A DNA stretch of 64,000 nt from Arthrobacter koreensis (GCF_009193255.1 NZ_WACG01000001.1:1-64000); one strand, 5' to 3'; positions 28,462 to 38,915 are shown, counted from the first letter of the stretch. Notes: generated by a model not told the origin, from the letters alone. Translations and numbers: made by a program.

Positions 28462-29466
28462 GTGCTGCGAGTTATAGGCAAGCGCCTGTTAATGCTGATC
28501 CCGACCCTGATCGGCTTGTCCATCCTCCTGTTCATCTGGGTCCGCAGCCTCCCGGGCGGTCCTGCGACCGCCCTCCTGGGAGACAAGGCCACACCCGAAG
28601 CAATTGCCCGGATCAACGAGGCCTACGGTTTTGACCGTCCGCTCATCGAGCAGTACTTCACTTACGTTGGAAAACTGCTGCAGGGCGACTTCGGCGTCTC
28701 GACCGTCACCGGACGCCCGGTGCTGGAGGAGTTCGCCACCCGCTTTCCGGCCACGCTGGAACTTGCTGCCGTCGCGCTCATCTTCGCGATCGGCATCGGC
28801 ATCCCGCTCGGCTACCTGGCCGCCCGGCACTACGGCCGTTTCTGGGACCATTCCTCCGTAGTGCTGTCCCTGATCGGCATTACCGTGCCCGTCTTCTTCC
28901 TTGCCTTCATCCTCAAATGGCTGTTCGCCATCCAGATCCCGCTCTTCCCTACGGACGGGCGGCAGGATCCGCGGATCAACGCCACCCATGTCACGGACTT
29001 CTACGTCCTGGACGGAATACTCACACGGGAATGGGACGCCTCCTGGGATGCCCTGATGCACCTGGTGCTTCCCGGCATTGCCCTGGGTACCATTCCGCTG
29101 GCCATCATCGTGCGCATCACGCGCGCCTCCGTCCTGGAAGTCCAGGGCGCCGACTACGTCCGTACGGCCCGGGCCAAGGGCCTGATGGAGCGCACCATCC
29201 GGAACCGGTTCGTGCTGCGCAACGCGATGCTTCCGGTTACCACGACGGTCGGCCTGCAGACGGGCCTGCTGATCTCCGGCGCAGTGCTCACGGAGACGGT
29301 GTTCGCGTTCAGCGGCGTCGGCAGGTTCCTGCGTGATGCCATCTTCAACCTGGACTATCCGGTACTGCAGGGCTTCATCATCTTTATTGCCGTGGCATAT
29401 TCGCTGATCAACCTCCTGGTTGACGTTTCCTACGGCTTCATCGACCCGAGGGTGAGGGTGCAATGA
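28462..29466 (+). CDS. Peptide ABC transporter permease (DppB type)
   Basis: A 334-residue permease with six transmembrane segments. The N-terminus RVIGKRLLMLIPTLIGLSILLFIWVRSLPGGPA is characteristic of DppB/OppB, and the EAA coupling loop is near DYVRTARAKGLMERTIRNRFVLRNAMLP. GTG 28462 follows AAAGGA. The last four bases overlap the next permease gene (ATGA). It works with the binding proteins at 26672 and 32326 and the fused ATPase at 30480. Confidence 0.94.
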   Translation: MLRVIGKRLLMLIPTLIGLSILLFIWVRSLPGGPATALLGDKATPEAIARINEAYGFDRPLIEQYFTYVGKLLQGDFGVSTVTGRPVLEEFATRFPATLELAAVALIFAIGIGIPLGYLAARHYGRFWDHSSVVLSLIGITVPVFFLAFILKWLFAIQIPLFPTDGRQDPRINATHVTDFYVLDGILTREWDASWDALMHLVLPGIALGTIPLAIIVRITRASVLEVQGADYVRTARAKGLMERTIRNRFVLRNAMLPVTTTVGLQTGLLISGAVLTETVFAFSGVGRFLRDAIFNLDYPVLQGFIIFIAVAYSLINLLVDVSYGFIDPRVRVQ

Positions 29467-30404
29467 GTACAGTTCTTCCACCGCCGGCCGGCGGAGCCGT
29501 CCGGCCAGACGAGCCAGCCGCTCCCGATACACGGGGAAGCGGCATGTGGCGCGATGCTTTCCGCAGGCTCCGGCGCAACCCGGCGGCAATTGCCGGTGCC
29601 GTCATTGTGGGCCTGTTCCTGCTCGTGGCCATCTTCGCCCCGATCCTTGCACCGTACGGCGGCGAGGACCTGCCCGGCCGCACCGAGATCACTCCGACGT
29701 CGATTCCCGGCCCGGGTGACATCGACGGGTATCCGCTGGGCCTGGACCGATTCGGCGGCGATGTGCTCTCCAAGCTCATCTGGGGCGCACGGGCTTCGCT
29801 GCTGATCGGCGTCATCTCCACCGCACTCGGCCTGGCCGGCGGGATGCTGCTCGGTGTCATTGCCGGCGGCTTCGGCGGCTGGGTGGATAACGTGATCATG
29901 CGGTTCGTGGACATCCTGCTCTCCGTCCCGAACCTGCTGCTGGCCGTGAGCATCGCGGCCGTGCTGGGACAGACACCCACGGCGGTGATGATCGCCATCG
30001 GGGTTTCGCAGGTGCCTATCTTCGCCCGGCTGCTGCGGTCTTCCATGATCAGCCAGCGCGGGGCGGACTATGTCCTCTCCGCGCAGGCCCTCGGCCTGAG
30101 CACCCGGACCATCACCATGAGCCATCTGCTGCCCAACAGCGTGGGCCCGGTGATTGTCCAGGCGACCCTGACCCTCGCCACGGCTGTGATCGACGCCGCT
30201 GCGCTGTCCTTCCTGGGCCTCGGCGGCGGCAGGCCGGAAAGCGCGGAATGGGGCCGCATGCTCACCTATGCGCAGAACGAACTCGCGGTGGCACCGCAGC
30301 TCGCCTTCCTGCCGGGTATTTGCATCGCCGTAACGGCCCTGGGATTCACCCTGCTGGGTGAGTCCCTGCGGGAAGCCCTCGATCCGAAAACCAGGCGCAA
30401 ATAG
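29463..30404 (+). CDS. Peptide ABC transporter permease (DppC type)
   Basis: A 313-residue permease with six transmembrane segments. FRRLRRNPAAIAGAVIVGLFLLVAIFAPILAPYG at the N-terminus and YVLSAQALGLSTRTITMSHLLPNSVGPVIV (EAA loop) identify the DppC/OppC family. The N-terminal 30 residues are Pro-rich and cytoplasmic. It is translationally coupled to the DppB-type gene and ends at a bidirectional terminator shared with the convergent ATPase gene. Confidence 0.94.
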   Translation: MSTVLPPPAGGAVRPDEPAAPDTRGSGMWRDAFRRLRRNPAAIAGAVIVGLFLLVAIFAPILAPYGGEDLPGRTEITPTSIPGPGDIDGYPLGLDRFGGDVLSKLIWGARASLLIGVISTALGLAGGMLLGVIAGGFGGWVDNVIMRFVDILLSVPNLLLAVSIAAVLGQTPTAVMIAIGVSQVPIFARLLRSSMISQRGADYVLSAQALGLSTRTITMSHLLPNSVGPVIVQATLTLATAVIDAAALSFLGLGGGRPESAEWGRMLTYAQNELAVAPQLAFLPGICIAVTALGFTLLGESLREALDPKTRRK

Positions 30405-30432
30405 GCCGGTAGGGCACAGCCCGGAAACGGCA

Positions 30433-30470
30433 AAAGGGCCCGCATCCCCAGTCTGGGATGCGGGCCCTTT
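30433..30470. terminator. Bidirectional terminator between convergent transporter genes
   Basis: A perfect 16-bp stem (AAAGGGCCCGCATCCC, 30433-30448, with 30455-30470) and 6-base loop. A-rich and U-rich flanks allow function on both strands. It lies between the DppC-type permease and the fused ATPase gene. Confidence 0.88.
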
Positions 30471-30479
30471 CGCTGTGGG

Positions 30480-32192
30480 CTAGGATGCCATTTCGTCCTG
30501 GATGTTCAGCTCATTGCCCGGTATGGAGGCGAGCAGCTTGCGCGTGTACGGGTGGCGCGGGTTCTGGAAGACTTCCTCCGACGTCGCCGCCTCCACCAGT
30601 TCACCGTCCTTCATCACGCACACGTAATCCGAGATCAGCCGCACTACGGCCAGGTCATGGCTGATGAAGAGGTAGCTCAGTCCCAGGTCCCGCTGGAGGT
30701 CTCCGAGCAATTTGAGGATCTGGGCCTGCACCAGCACGTCCAGGGCCGAGACGGGCTCGTCACAGATAATCAGTTCCGGATTCAGCGCCAGCGCACGGGC
30801 GATCGCCACGCGCTGCCGCTGTCCGCCGGAGAGCTCAGCCGGATAGCGGCGCAGCATGGATGCCGGGAGGGCAACCTGTTCCATCAGCTCACGGACCCGT
30901 GCGGAGCGCTCCTGCCGGTTGCCGCGCTTGTACGTCTTCAGCGGCTCCTCAAGGATCCGTTCAATCGTGAACATCGGGTCCAGGGAGGAATACGGGTCCT
31001 GGAAAATCGGCTGGACCCGCTGGCGGAAATCACTCAACCTGCCCTTCTCAAGGGTGGCTATGTCCACGCCGTCGAACGTCATTGAACCGCTCGTCGGCTC
31101 GATGAGCTTGAGCAGCATCCGCGCGGTGGTGGTCTTGCCCGAACCGGATTCTCCGACAATTGCCACGGTGCTTCCCCGCGGAATCTCCAGGCTCACGTTC
31201 TTCACCGCATGGAAGTCCCCGGATTTGCCGCGGGTCTTGTAGACCTTGCTGAGGTCACGGATTTCAACGATGTTGTCCGGAGCCGCTTCAGGGGCCGCTG
31301 TCCCGGCGGACCGGGCCGGCGTCTCCTCGACGACGGCGAGGCGCTCCTCGGCAGGCGCCGCGAACGCTCCCGGACGGAGGCGGACGGCGGCGACGCTGGG
31401 AGCCGCGCTGACCAGCGACTTGGTGTACGGGTGCTGGGGATCCTCGAGGAGCTGGCGAGCCGGGCCCGTCTCGACGACTTCGCCGCGGTGCATGACCACC
31501 AGGTCCGAGGCGCGCTCCGCGGCCAGGCCAAGGTCGTGGGTAATAAGCAGCACGGAAGTTCCAAGTTCATCCGTCATCCGGCCAATCTGGTCCAGGATGG
31601 TGCGCTGCACCGTGACGTCCAGGGCACTGGTAGGTTCATCCGCGATCAGCAGGCGCGGGCGGCAGGCCAGGCCGATGGCAATCAGCGCCCGCTGGCGCAT
31701 GCCTCCGGAGAATTCGTGGGGGTACTGCTTGGCACGTTCAGCGGCGTCGGGCAGTCCGGCCGCGGTCAGCACCTCAATGACCTTGCGGTCCACATCCCTG
31801 GACGTCGCCATGCCGTGCACCAGGAGGGTCTCGGCAACCTGCGTGCCGATCTTCGTCACGGGGTTGAGGTTGGACATGGGGTCCTGGGGGACCAGGCCGA
31901 TCGAGCGGCCCCGGATGGCACGCATCTTGGACTCGGGCAGCCCCACCAGCTCCTGCCCGTCAAAACGGATACTGCCGGAGGAGACTTTTCCGTTCCCCGG
32001 CAGCAGTCCGATCACCGCCATCGCCGTCGTCGACTTACCGGAACCGGATTCGCCCACGATGGCCAGGGTTTTCCCGGCGCCGAGGCTGAACCCGGCGTTG
32101 CGTACCGCCTGCACGGGGCCATCCATGGTTTGGAAGCCAACGGCGAGATCGGTCACTTCGAGCAGCGGAGATTCAGGGCTGGTTTCAGTCAT
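30480..32192 (-). CDS. Fused dipeptide ABC transporter ATPase (DppD-DppF)
   Basis: A 570-residue protein containing two complete ABC ATPase domains, the DppD-like half first. The first has GESGSGKST, FSGGMRQRALIAIG and RLLIADEPTSALD; the second has GESGSGKTT, LSGGQRQRVAIARAL and ELIICDEPVSALD. A C-terminal OppD-type region (HPYTKSLVSA, HPYTRKLLAS) follows each half. The start ATG 32192 has AGGA 7 bases upstream; a nearby ATG at 32198 is worse placed. It is on the opposite strand to the permeases and divergent from the second binding protein gene. Confidence 0.93.
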   Translation of the reverse strand: MTETSPESPLLEVTDLAVGFQTMDGPVQAVRNAGFSLGAGKTLAIVGESGSGKSTTAMAVIGLLPGNGKVSSGSIRFDGQELVGLPESKMRAIRGRSIGLVPQDPMSNLNPVTKIGTQVAETLLVHGMATSRDVDRKVIEVLTAAGLPDAAERAKQYPHEFSGGMRQRALIAIGLACRPRLLIADEPTSALDVTVQRTILDQIGRMTDELGTSVLLITHDLGLAAERASDLVVMHRGEVVETGPARQLLEDPQHPYTKSLVSAAPSVAAVRLRPGAFAAPAEERLAVVEETPARSAGTAAPEAAPDNIVEIRDLSKVYKTRGKSGDFHAVKNVSLEIPRGSTVAIVGESGSGKTTTARMLLKLIEPTSGSMTFDGVDIATLEKGRLSDFRQRVQPIFQDPYSSLDPMFTIERILEEPLKTYKRGNRQERSARVRELMEQVALPASMLRRYPAELSGGQRQRVAIARALALNPELIICDEPVSALDVLVQAQILKLLGDLQRDLGLSYLFISHDLAVVRLISDYVCVMKDGELVEAATSEEVFQNPRHPYTRKLLASIPGNELNIQDEMAS

Positions 32193-32325
32193 TTCCATAT
32201 CCTGCCTTACCAAAGCCCTGTTGTGAGGCAACTCTCACCCGGCTTTACCGGTTTTTTATCATTTAGACTAAGAAATCCACCGCCCAGGCCGGGATGGTGC
32301 CTGCCTCGAGGAGAACCCAGCAGCT

Positions 32326-33996
32326 GTGACTAAATCCGCCACGCGGCGCTCCGTGATCAAAGCTTCAGCCATTGCCGCCGCCCTTGCCCTGACCGGGTGC
32401 ACCGCTGCGCGGCCGGAGGAAGAATCCCCGAGCGGATCACCCTCGGCCTCCGCTGCCGGCGTTCCAGCTGCCGCCTTCGCCTTCGCCACTGCTGCGCGGC
32501 CGTCCGGGCTCGATCCGTTCCTGGCAGTGGACACTGAGTCCCATCGGGTGACCCGGCAGATCCTGGAGACCCTTGTGGGCGTCGATCCCCTCACCTCGGC
32601 GCCGGTTCCCGCACTGGCCGAAGAATGGGACGAGTCCGACGACGGACGGACCTACGATTTCACCCTGCGCCGCGGGGTCACCTTCCACGACGGCACTGAG
32701 TTCAATGCGGAGGCGGTGTGCGCGAACTTCGACCGCTGGTACAACCTGCCCTCCGCCGCCCGGGGGCCGGAGGTGCTGATGTTCAGTTCCGTCTTCAAGG
32801 GGTTTGCCGACACGCCGGACCTTTCGGCCTTCAAGTCATGTGTTCCCACCGGTGAATTCACGTTCCGGCTGGAACTGACCACCCGCCTGCCGGGCCTCAT
32901 CCCGGCCCTGGCAGCCCCGGCATTCGCCATCTCCTCCCCGGCGGCCCTTGCCGAGGGAAATGCAGACAAGCTCACTGAGGACCGTAACGGAACGCGGCTT
33001 TCGGCCTACGCCCAGCACCCGGTTGGGACCGGCCCGTTTATGTTCTCCAGCTGGGAAGAGGACGAACTTTCACTCGTTTCCTACCCGGGCTACTGGGGAG
33101 AGCAGGGGCAGATCAGCAACCTGGTGTTCCGTACGATCACCAGCCCTGAGTCTCGGCTCCGTGCGCTGAAGAACGGCGAGGTGGACGGCTATGACCTGGT
33201 GACCGTCTCCGACGTCGGCGAACTGGCCCGTGCGGGCATGCAGATCCTGCAGCGGGATCCCTATTCCATCCTGTACCTGGGCATCAACCAGAACTTCCCC
33301 GGACTGGACGAGCCTAAGATGCGCCAGGCCATTGCCCATGCCATCGACAAGCCTGCACTGCTGGAGGGGCTGTTCCTGAACGGCACCAAGTCGGCCAGCC
33401 AGTTCCTTCCGGAGAAGCTCGGCCTGCGCTCCGAGAACGTAACCAACTACGGCCACAACCCCGAGCGTGCCAAGGAGCTTCTCGAGGAGGCGGGATACGC
33501 CGGCGAGGAACTGCCGTTCTACTACCCCCGCCGCGTCACCCGCGCCTACCTGCCCAACCCGGAGAAGGTCTACGCGGAACTCAGCCGGCAGCTGACGGCG
33601 GCAGGCTTCAATATCCGCCCGGTGCCGATGGAATGGTCCGAGGGATACCTGGAAGCAGTCTCCAAGGACGGCAACCGGGCACTGCACCTGTCCGGCCTCT
33701 CGGGCAGCTACATGGACGCGGATAACTTCATCGGCACGCTCTTCGGTTCCTACACGGAGGAATTCGGGTACGAGGACGCACAGCTCTTCACCAAGGTCGA
33801 CCGCGCCCGCACGCTGGGCGACTCCGACGAACGGGCCGAGGCCTACCGCTCAATTTCGGACCGGATTTCAACGCGGGTGCCCGCAGTTCCGCTGGCGTTT
33901 CCCATCTCTACTCTCACTGTCTCGCCTCGGGTCTCCCAGTACCCAACGTCGCCGCTGCTCAATGAGGTCTTCAACAACATCCGCCTCACGGACTAG
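32326..33996 (+). CDS. Second peptide-binding lipoprotein (paralogue)
   Basis: A 556-residue family 5 solute-binding protein. The lipobox LALTGCTAA puts the lipid-modified Cys at about residue 25. It is a clear paralogue of the protein at 26672: both share EFNAEAVCANFDRWYN-type, VFKGFADTP and LQRDPYSILYLGINQ-type segments, but they diverge elsewhere. The start is GTG 32326 with AGGAGAA upstream. It shares a 133-base divergent control region with the fused ATPase gene, including the inverted repeat GTGAG-N6-CTCAC (32223-32238). It may give the shared permease a second specificity. Confidence 0.92.
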   Translation: MTKSATRRSVIKASAIAAALALTGCTAARPEEESPSGSPSASAAGVPAAAFAFATAARPSGLDPFLAVDTESHRVTRQILETLVGVDPLTSAPVPALAEEWDESDDGRTYDFTLRRGVTFHDGTEFNAEAVCANFDRWYNLPSAARGPEVLMFSSVFKGFADTPDLSAFKSCVPTGEFTFRLELTTRLPGLIPALAAPAFAISSPAALAEGNADKLTEDRNGTRLSAYAQHPVGTGPFMFSSWEEDELSLVSYPGYWGEQGQISNLVFRTITSPESRLRALKNGEVDGYDLVTVSDVGELARAGMQILQRDPYSILYLGINQNFPGLDEPKMRQAIAHAIDKPALLEGLFLNGTKSASQFLPEKLGLRSENVTNYGHNPERAKELLEEAGYAGEELPFYYPRRVTRAYLPNPEKVYAELSRQLTAAGFNIRPVPMEWSEGYLEAVSKDGNRALHLSGLSGSYMDADNFIGTLFGSYTEEFGYEDAQLFTKVDRARTLGDSDERAEAYRSISDRISTRVPAVPLAFPISTLTVSPRVSQYPTSPLLNEVFNNIRLTD

Positions 33997-34004
33997 CGTG
34001 TATG

Positions 34005-34036
34005 TTCCGGCCGGGGAACATCCCGGCCGGAATTTT
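34005..34036 (+). terminator. Terminator after the second binding-protein gene
   Basis: A perfect 11-bp stem (TTCCGGCCGGG, 34005-34015, with 34022-34032), 6-base loop, then TTTT. Confidence 0.88.
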
Positions 34037-34081
34037 AGTAAGCACCACCGGGAGAGATAGTCTTCTAGGGCTAGCGTCCAC

Positions 34082-35590
34082 GTGACTGGAGATATGAAGT
34101 TGAGTGCTGAGAGCCCGGCGGAGAAGTCCGCAAACAGAACTGATGTACTGCTGATCGGCGGCGGCATCATGAGCGCGACCCTCGGGGCGTTCCTGAAGCA
34201 GCTGGCACCGGACTGGGACATTTCCCTCTATGAGCGGATGGACCGCGCCGGAACCGAGAGCTCCGATCCCTGGAACAACGCCGGCACCGGCCACGCGGCA
34301 CTCTGCGAGCTGAACTACAGCCCGGCAGGTCCGGACGGCACCGTTGACCCGGCAAAGGCGATCGGCATCAACGAGCAGTTCCAGGTCTCCCGCCAGTTCT
34401 GGTCCCACCTGGTGGAAAAGGGCGATATCTCCAGCGGTTTCATCAACCCGCTGCCCCACATGAGCTTTGTCTGGGGGAACGCGCACGCGGAATACCTGCG
34501 TAAGCGCTATGAGTCCCTCAGCGCCCAGCCGCTGTTCAAGACCATGGAGTTTTCCGAGGACCACAGCAAGATTGCCGAGTGGGCTCCCCTGCTGATGCAG
34601 GGCCGTGACTCCGGCCAGCGCGTTGCAGCGTCCCGCGTCGCCGGCGGCACCGACGTCGACTTCGGTGCCCTCACCCGCGAACTCGTGAACTTCCTCGGTG
34701 CCAACGGCGCCGACCTCAACTTCGGCCACGAGGTCACCAACCTCACCCGCAACTCGGGCGGCGGCTGGGACGTGACGGTCCGCAACCGCGCCACCAAGGC
34801 TTCCAAGACGGTCTCGGCGCGCTTCGTCTTCATCGGCGGAGGCGGCGGTGCCCTGCACCTGCTGCAGCGCTCCGGCATCCCCGAAGGCAAGGGCTTTGGC
34901 GGCTTCCCCGTCTCCGGCCAGTTCCTGCGCTCCACTGACGAGTCGATCATTTCCGCCCACAACGCCAAGGTCTACGGCCAGGCATCGGTCGGTGCACCGC
35001 CCATGTCCGTCCCGCACCTCGACACCCGGTTCGTGGACGGAAAGAAGTCCCTGCTCTTCGGCCCGTACGGCGGTTTCTCCCCCAAGTTCCTCAAGAACGG
35101 TTCCCTGACCGACCTGCCGTTCTCCGTGCGCCCGCACAACCTGGTGCCGATGCTGGCCGTGGCCAAGGACAACATGTCCCTGGTGAAGTACCTCGTCACC
35201 GAGGTCCTGAAGTCCCGCGAAGGCAAGACCAAGGCGCTGCGCGAGTTCTACCCGGAGGCCGTTACCGAGGGCTGGGACCTCATCACGGCCGGCCAGCGGG
35301 TCCAGGTCATCAAGAAGGATCCGAAGAGCGGAGGCGTGCTGCAGTTCGGCACCGAGCTCATCACTTCCGCGGACGGCACCGTGGGCGCACTGCTCGGTGC
35401 CTCCCCGGGAGCTTCCACTGCCCCGCCCATCATGATCAACCTGATGAAGCGCTGCTTCCCGGCGGAGTTCCCGGGCTGGGAAGCCAAGATCAAGGAAATG
35501 ATCCCCGGCTACGGCGTCAAGCTCAACGAGAATGAGTCCCTGGCAGATGAGATCATCGCCGAAACCAACCGTGTGCTGAAGCTGGCGTAG
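34082..35590 (+). CDS. mqo: Malate:quinone oxidoreductase
   Basis: A 502-residue FAD-dependent membrane-associated enzyme that oxidises malate to oxaloacetate and passes electrons to quinone, serving as the irreversible TCA-cycle malate dehydrogenase in many actinobacteria. The FAD site is [21 protein letters not shown], and [29 protein letters not shown] is the family signature. Length is normal. Starts at GTG 34082 or ATG 34094; neither has a well-spaced ribosome site. It is monocistronic between two terminators. Confidence 0.95.
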   Translation: MTGDMKLSAESPAEKSANRTDVLLIGGGIMSATLGAFLKQLAPDWDISLYERMDRAGTESSDPWNNAGTGHAALCELNYSPAGPDGTVDPAKAIGINEQFQVSRQFWSHLVEKGDISSGFINPLPHMSFVWGNAHAEYLRKRYESLSAQPLFKTMEFSEDHSKIAEWAPLLMQGRDSGQRVAASRVAGGTDVDFGALTRELVNFLGANGADLNFGHEVTNLTRNSGGGWDVTVRNRATKASKTVSARFVFIGGGGGALHLLQRSGIPEGKGFGGFPVSGQFLRSTDESIISAHNAKVYGQASVGAPPMSVPHLDTRFVDGKKSLLFGPYGGFSPKFLKNGSLTDLPFSVRPHNLVPMLAVAKDNMSLVKYLVTEVLKSREGKTKALREFYPEAVTEGWDLITAGQRVQVIKKDPKSGGVLQFGTELITSADGTVGALLGASPGASTAPPIMINLMKRCFPAEFPGWEAKIKEMIPGYGVKLNENESLADEIIAETNRVLKLA

Positions 35591-35608
35591 GAGCCGCAGC
35601 ACTCCCTC

Positions 35609-35642
35609 GGTGTCCCGGACTGCAGCTGCAGTCCGGGACACC
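35609..35642 (+). terminator. mqo terminator (perfect 34-bp palindrome)
   Basis: Seventeen-base arms (GGTGTCCCGGACTGCAG at 35609-35625 and its complement at 35626-35642) meet without a loop, then TGTGTTTA. It lies 18 bases after the mqo stop. Confidence 0.75.
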
Positions 35643-35755
35643 TGTGTTTAAGGCCGGCCCGGGGATTCGCCTGCCCCCTCCAGCACCGGTGCAGGCGGAC
35701 GGGAGGACGTATACGCGCACGTATGATGAATCCGTCTACGAATAAAGGCAGGTTC

Positions 35756-38700
35756 ATGGATCGTCTGGCCAAACTCTCGCTCGCCAACCGGGCGCTGATT
35801 GCCCTCATCACAGTCTTTGTAGCGGTCTTCGGCGTGATCTCGCTGAATTCCCTCAAGCAGGAGCTCATTCCCGCGCTGGAGTTCCCCCAGATCACCGTCA
35901 TTACCGCTCTGCCGGGCGCTTCGCCCGAAGTTGTGGATGCACAGATCAGCGAGCCGCTCGAGGCCGCCCTCACCGCAGTCGAAGGACTGGAGTCATCCTC
36001 CGCGACGTCGCGGTCTTCAATCTCCGCCATCAACCTCACGTTTGCCTACGGTACGGACCTTGACCGTGCCCGCGGCCAGGTTGACCGTGCCATCTCCAAC
36101 GCGCGCCAGTCGCTCCCGGATGACGTCAACCCGCAGTCCCTGGCGGGAAGCATCAGTGACTTCCCCATCGTCTACCTGGCCGTCTCCAGCGACACATCCC
36201 TTAGCGAGCTGAACTCCGAGCTGCAGCGGCTGACGGTTCCCCGGCTGCAGAAGATCGAGGGCGTCCGTACCGCCGAAGTGACCGGCGGATCCCAGCGGCA
36301 CGTCGCGATTACCCCGGACCAGGCGGCCCTCGCGGCGCTGGGGGCATCGCCGTCGTCCATTGCCTCGGCGCTGGAGAACAGCGGCGCGCTGATCCCCGCC
36401 GGCACGGTCCAGGAGGAAAGCCGTTCGCTCTCCATCCAGGTGGGCAGCCCGCTGGATTCGCTCGAGAAGATTTCGGCGCTGCCCATCGAGGCGGAGGGCA
36501 CGTCGCCGGGCGCCGCCCCGCCAACAATCGGCGACGTCGCCACGGTTGAAATCACCGACGACGAGCAGACCTCCATCACGCGCACCAACGGCGAAGCCAC
36601 TCTGGCGATCTCCATCACCAAGACCCCGGCCGGAGATACCGTGGGCATCTCCCACGAGGTCCTGGACCTCATCCCCTCGCTGCAGGATGAGCTGGGCAAC
36701 GGCGCGAAGTTCACCGTGATCTTCGACCAGGCCCCGTTCATTGAAAAGTCGATCTCCGACCTCACCACTGAAGGCCTGCTGGGCCTGGGCTTCGCCGTCC
36801 TGGTGATCCTTGTGTTCCTGCTCTCGGTCCGTTCCACGCTGGTGACGGCCATTTCGATTCCGCTGTCCCTGCTGGTGACCTTCATTGGCCTGCTGGCGTT
36901 CGGCTACTCGCTGAACATCCTGACCCTGGGAGCGCTGACCATCGCGATCGGCCGGGTGGTGGATGACTCGATTGTGGTCATCGAGAACATCAAGCGGCAT
37001 CTTGGCTACGGCGAAGAGAAGCGCACCGCCATCCTCACGGCCATCCGCGAAGTTGCCGGAGCCGTTACCGCCTCCACGCTGACCACGGTCGCCGTTTTCG
37101 CTCCCATTGTGTTTGTGGGCGGACTGGCGGGAGAACTGTTCCGCCCGTTTGCCGTCACCACCTCCCTGGCTCTGCTGGCCTCGCTTCTGGTGTCACTGAC
37201 GATTGTTCCGGTGCTGGCCTACTGGTTCCTGAAGTCCTCCAAGCCGGTCCGCGATCCGGAGGCACACCGGGCCGAAGTCGAAGCACGGGAGCAGAAGACC
37301 TTCCTGCAGCGCGGCTACCTTCCCGTCCTCCGCGGCACGCAGCGCCACCCCGTCTACACCCTCCTCGCCGGCGTCGTGATCCTCATCGGCACGGCCGCAC
37401 TCACCCCGCTCCTGCAGACCAACCTGCTGGGCGACACCGGCCAGAACACGTTCAGCGTGCGCCAGGAACTTCCGGCCGGCAGTTCGCTCCAGACCACGTC
37501 CGCTGCAGCCGAATCGGTGGAGGAAGTGCTCTCCGGCACCGAAGGCATCAAGGACGTCCAGGTCACCATGGGAACCTCGACGTCGGGAATCGCCGCGTTC
37601 ACTGCCGGCGGCGCCTCGGTGGCCAACTTCACGGTCATCACCGAGCAGGACGTGGACCAGGTTGAGCTGCGTGAGACAGTCCGACGGGAGCTGGAAGAGC
37701 TGGGCGAGGAAGCCGGCGAGGTTTCCCTTGGTACCCAGGGCGGCGGCTTCGGCACGTCCAACACCGTGGACATCGAGGTTTCCGCCGGGGACCCCGCTGA
37801 ACTCCAGCCCGCATCGGATGCCCTGGTGGCGGCCATGTCCGCCCTGCCGGGAGTAGCCGAGGCCACGTCCAACCTGTCCAGCGCCGAACCGGTGGTCCAG
37901 GTCACGATCGACCGCGCCAAGGCCGTAGCGGCCGGGTTGGACGAGCAGCAGGTGGCCGGCATCCTGGCCTCCACGCTGAGCCCGCTTCCAGGCGGTACCG
38001 TCCAGCTCGGTACGGAGGACCTCCCGGTGCTTATCGGTGAGGGAACCGAGGTAACCACCCTCGACCAGCTCTCCGGGATTGTGGTGCCGACAGCCGGCGG
38101 GCCCGTACCGCTGAGTGACCTGGCCGTCGTCGAAGAAGTACAGGTACCGACGTCGGTCTCCTCCTCGGGAGGGGAACGCACGGCAATTGTTTCGGTTACT
38201 CCGTCCGGTGAGGACCTTGGCGGGGCAATCGCCGAGGTCCAGGCCGAGCTGGCCAACGTGGATCTGCCCACCTCGGTGACCGCGACGCTCAGCGGCGCTG
38301 CCACCCAGCAGAATGAGTCCTTCACCCAGCTGGGCCTGGCGCTGCTCGCGGCTATCGCGATCGTCTACGTGATCATGGTTGCTACCTTCAAGTCCCTTAT
38401 CCAGCCGCTGATCCTGCTGGTCTCAGTGCCCTTTGCAGCTACCGGCGCGATCATTGCCCTCCTCATTGCGAACGTGCCGCTGGGCCTGCCCTCCCTGGTG
38501 GGCCTGCTCATGCTGGTGGGGATCGTGGTGACCAACGCTATTGTGCTGATGGACCTCATCAACCAGTACCGCAGGCCACAGGGGCGCGAAGCCGGCATGA
38601 ACGTGCGGGAGGCGATCGTCCGCGGGGCCCGGCAGCGCCTGCGTCCCATCCTCATGACGGCGCTGGCCACCATCCTGGCGCTGACGCCGATGGCACTGGG

Positions 38701-38896
38701 CGTCACGGGCGAAGGCGGATTCATTTCCCGGCCGCTGGCGATCGTCGTCATTGGAGGCCTGATCTCCTCCACGACGCTCACCCTGGTCCTGGTGCCCGTC
38801 CTCTACCAGCTGGTTGAAGGACCCCGGGAACGCCGGGCCAGGGCACGGGAAGAGCGGGCCGAACGTGAGCGCCTCGAGGCAGAAGCTGCCGGCTGA
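35756..38896 (+). CDS. RND-family efflux transporter (HAE1/AcrB-like)
   Basis: A 1046-residue inner-membrane pump with the RND repeat: one helix, a large extracellular domain, six helices, then the same again. LSLANRALIALITVFVAVFGVISLNSL is the first helix; IGRVVDDSIVVIENIKRH in the fourth helix carries the proton-relay aspartates; the C-terminal half has RQRLRPILMTALATILALTPMALG. ATG 35756 is favoured (AAAGGCAGG upstream) over ATG 35723. No periplasmic adaptor or outer-membrane partner is encoded nearby, as expected for a Gram-positive. Substrate unknown. Confidence 0.92.
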   Translation: MDRLAKLSLANRALIALITVFVAVFGVISLNSLKQELIPALEFPQITVITALPGASPEVVDAQISEPLEAALTAVEGLESSSATSRSSISAINLTFAYGTDLDRARGQVDRAISNARQSLPDDVNPQSLAGSISDFPIVYLAVSSDTSLSELNSELQRLTVPRLQKIEGVRTAEVTGGSQRHVAITPDQAALAALGASPSSIASALENSGALIPAGTVQEESRSLSIQVGSPLDSLEKISALPIEAEGTSPGAAPPTIGDVATVEITDDEQTSITRTNGEATLAISITKTPAGDTVGISHEVLDLIPSLQDELGNGAKFTVIFDQAPFIEKSISDLTTEGLLGLGFAVLVILVFLLSVRSTLVTAISIPLSLLVTFIGLLAFGYSLNILTLGALTIAIGRVVDDSIVVIENIKRHLGYGEEKRTAILTAIREVAGAVTASTLTTVAVFAPIVFVGGLAGELFRPFAVTTSLALLASLLVSLTIVPVLAYWFLKSSKPVRDPEAHRAEVEAREQKTFLQRGYLPVLRGTQRHPVYTLLAGVVILIGTAALTPLLQTNLLGDTGQNTFSVRQELPAGSSLQTTSAAAESVEEVLSGTEGIKDVQVTMGTSTSGIAAFTAGGASVANFTVITEQDVDQVELRETVRRELEELGEEAGEVSLGTQGGGFGTSNTVDIEVSAGDPAELQPASDALVAAMSALPGVAEATSNLSSAEPVVQVTIDRAKAVAAGLDEQQVAGILASTLSPLPGGTVQLGTEDLPVLIGEGTEVTTLDQLSGIVVPTAGGPVPLSDLAVVEEVQVPTSVSSSGGERTAIVSVTPSGEDLGGAIAEVQAELANVDLPTSVTATLSGAATQQNESFTQLGLALLAAIAIVYVIMVATFKSLIQPLILLVSVPFAATGAIIALLIANVPLGLPSLVGLLMLVGIVVTNAIVLMDLINQYRRPQGREAGMNVREAIVRGARQRLRPILMTALATILALTPMALGVTGEGGFISRPLAIVVIGGLISSTTLTLVLVPVLYQLVEGPRERRARAREERAERERLEAEAAG

Positions 38897-38915
38897 CCCT
38901 TAGCCTTGGAACCGA

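Noticed and set aside
33986-35641. 551-codon minus-strand frame
   Set aside because: Antisense shadow of mqo; no motif, and it spans the mqo terminator.
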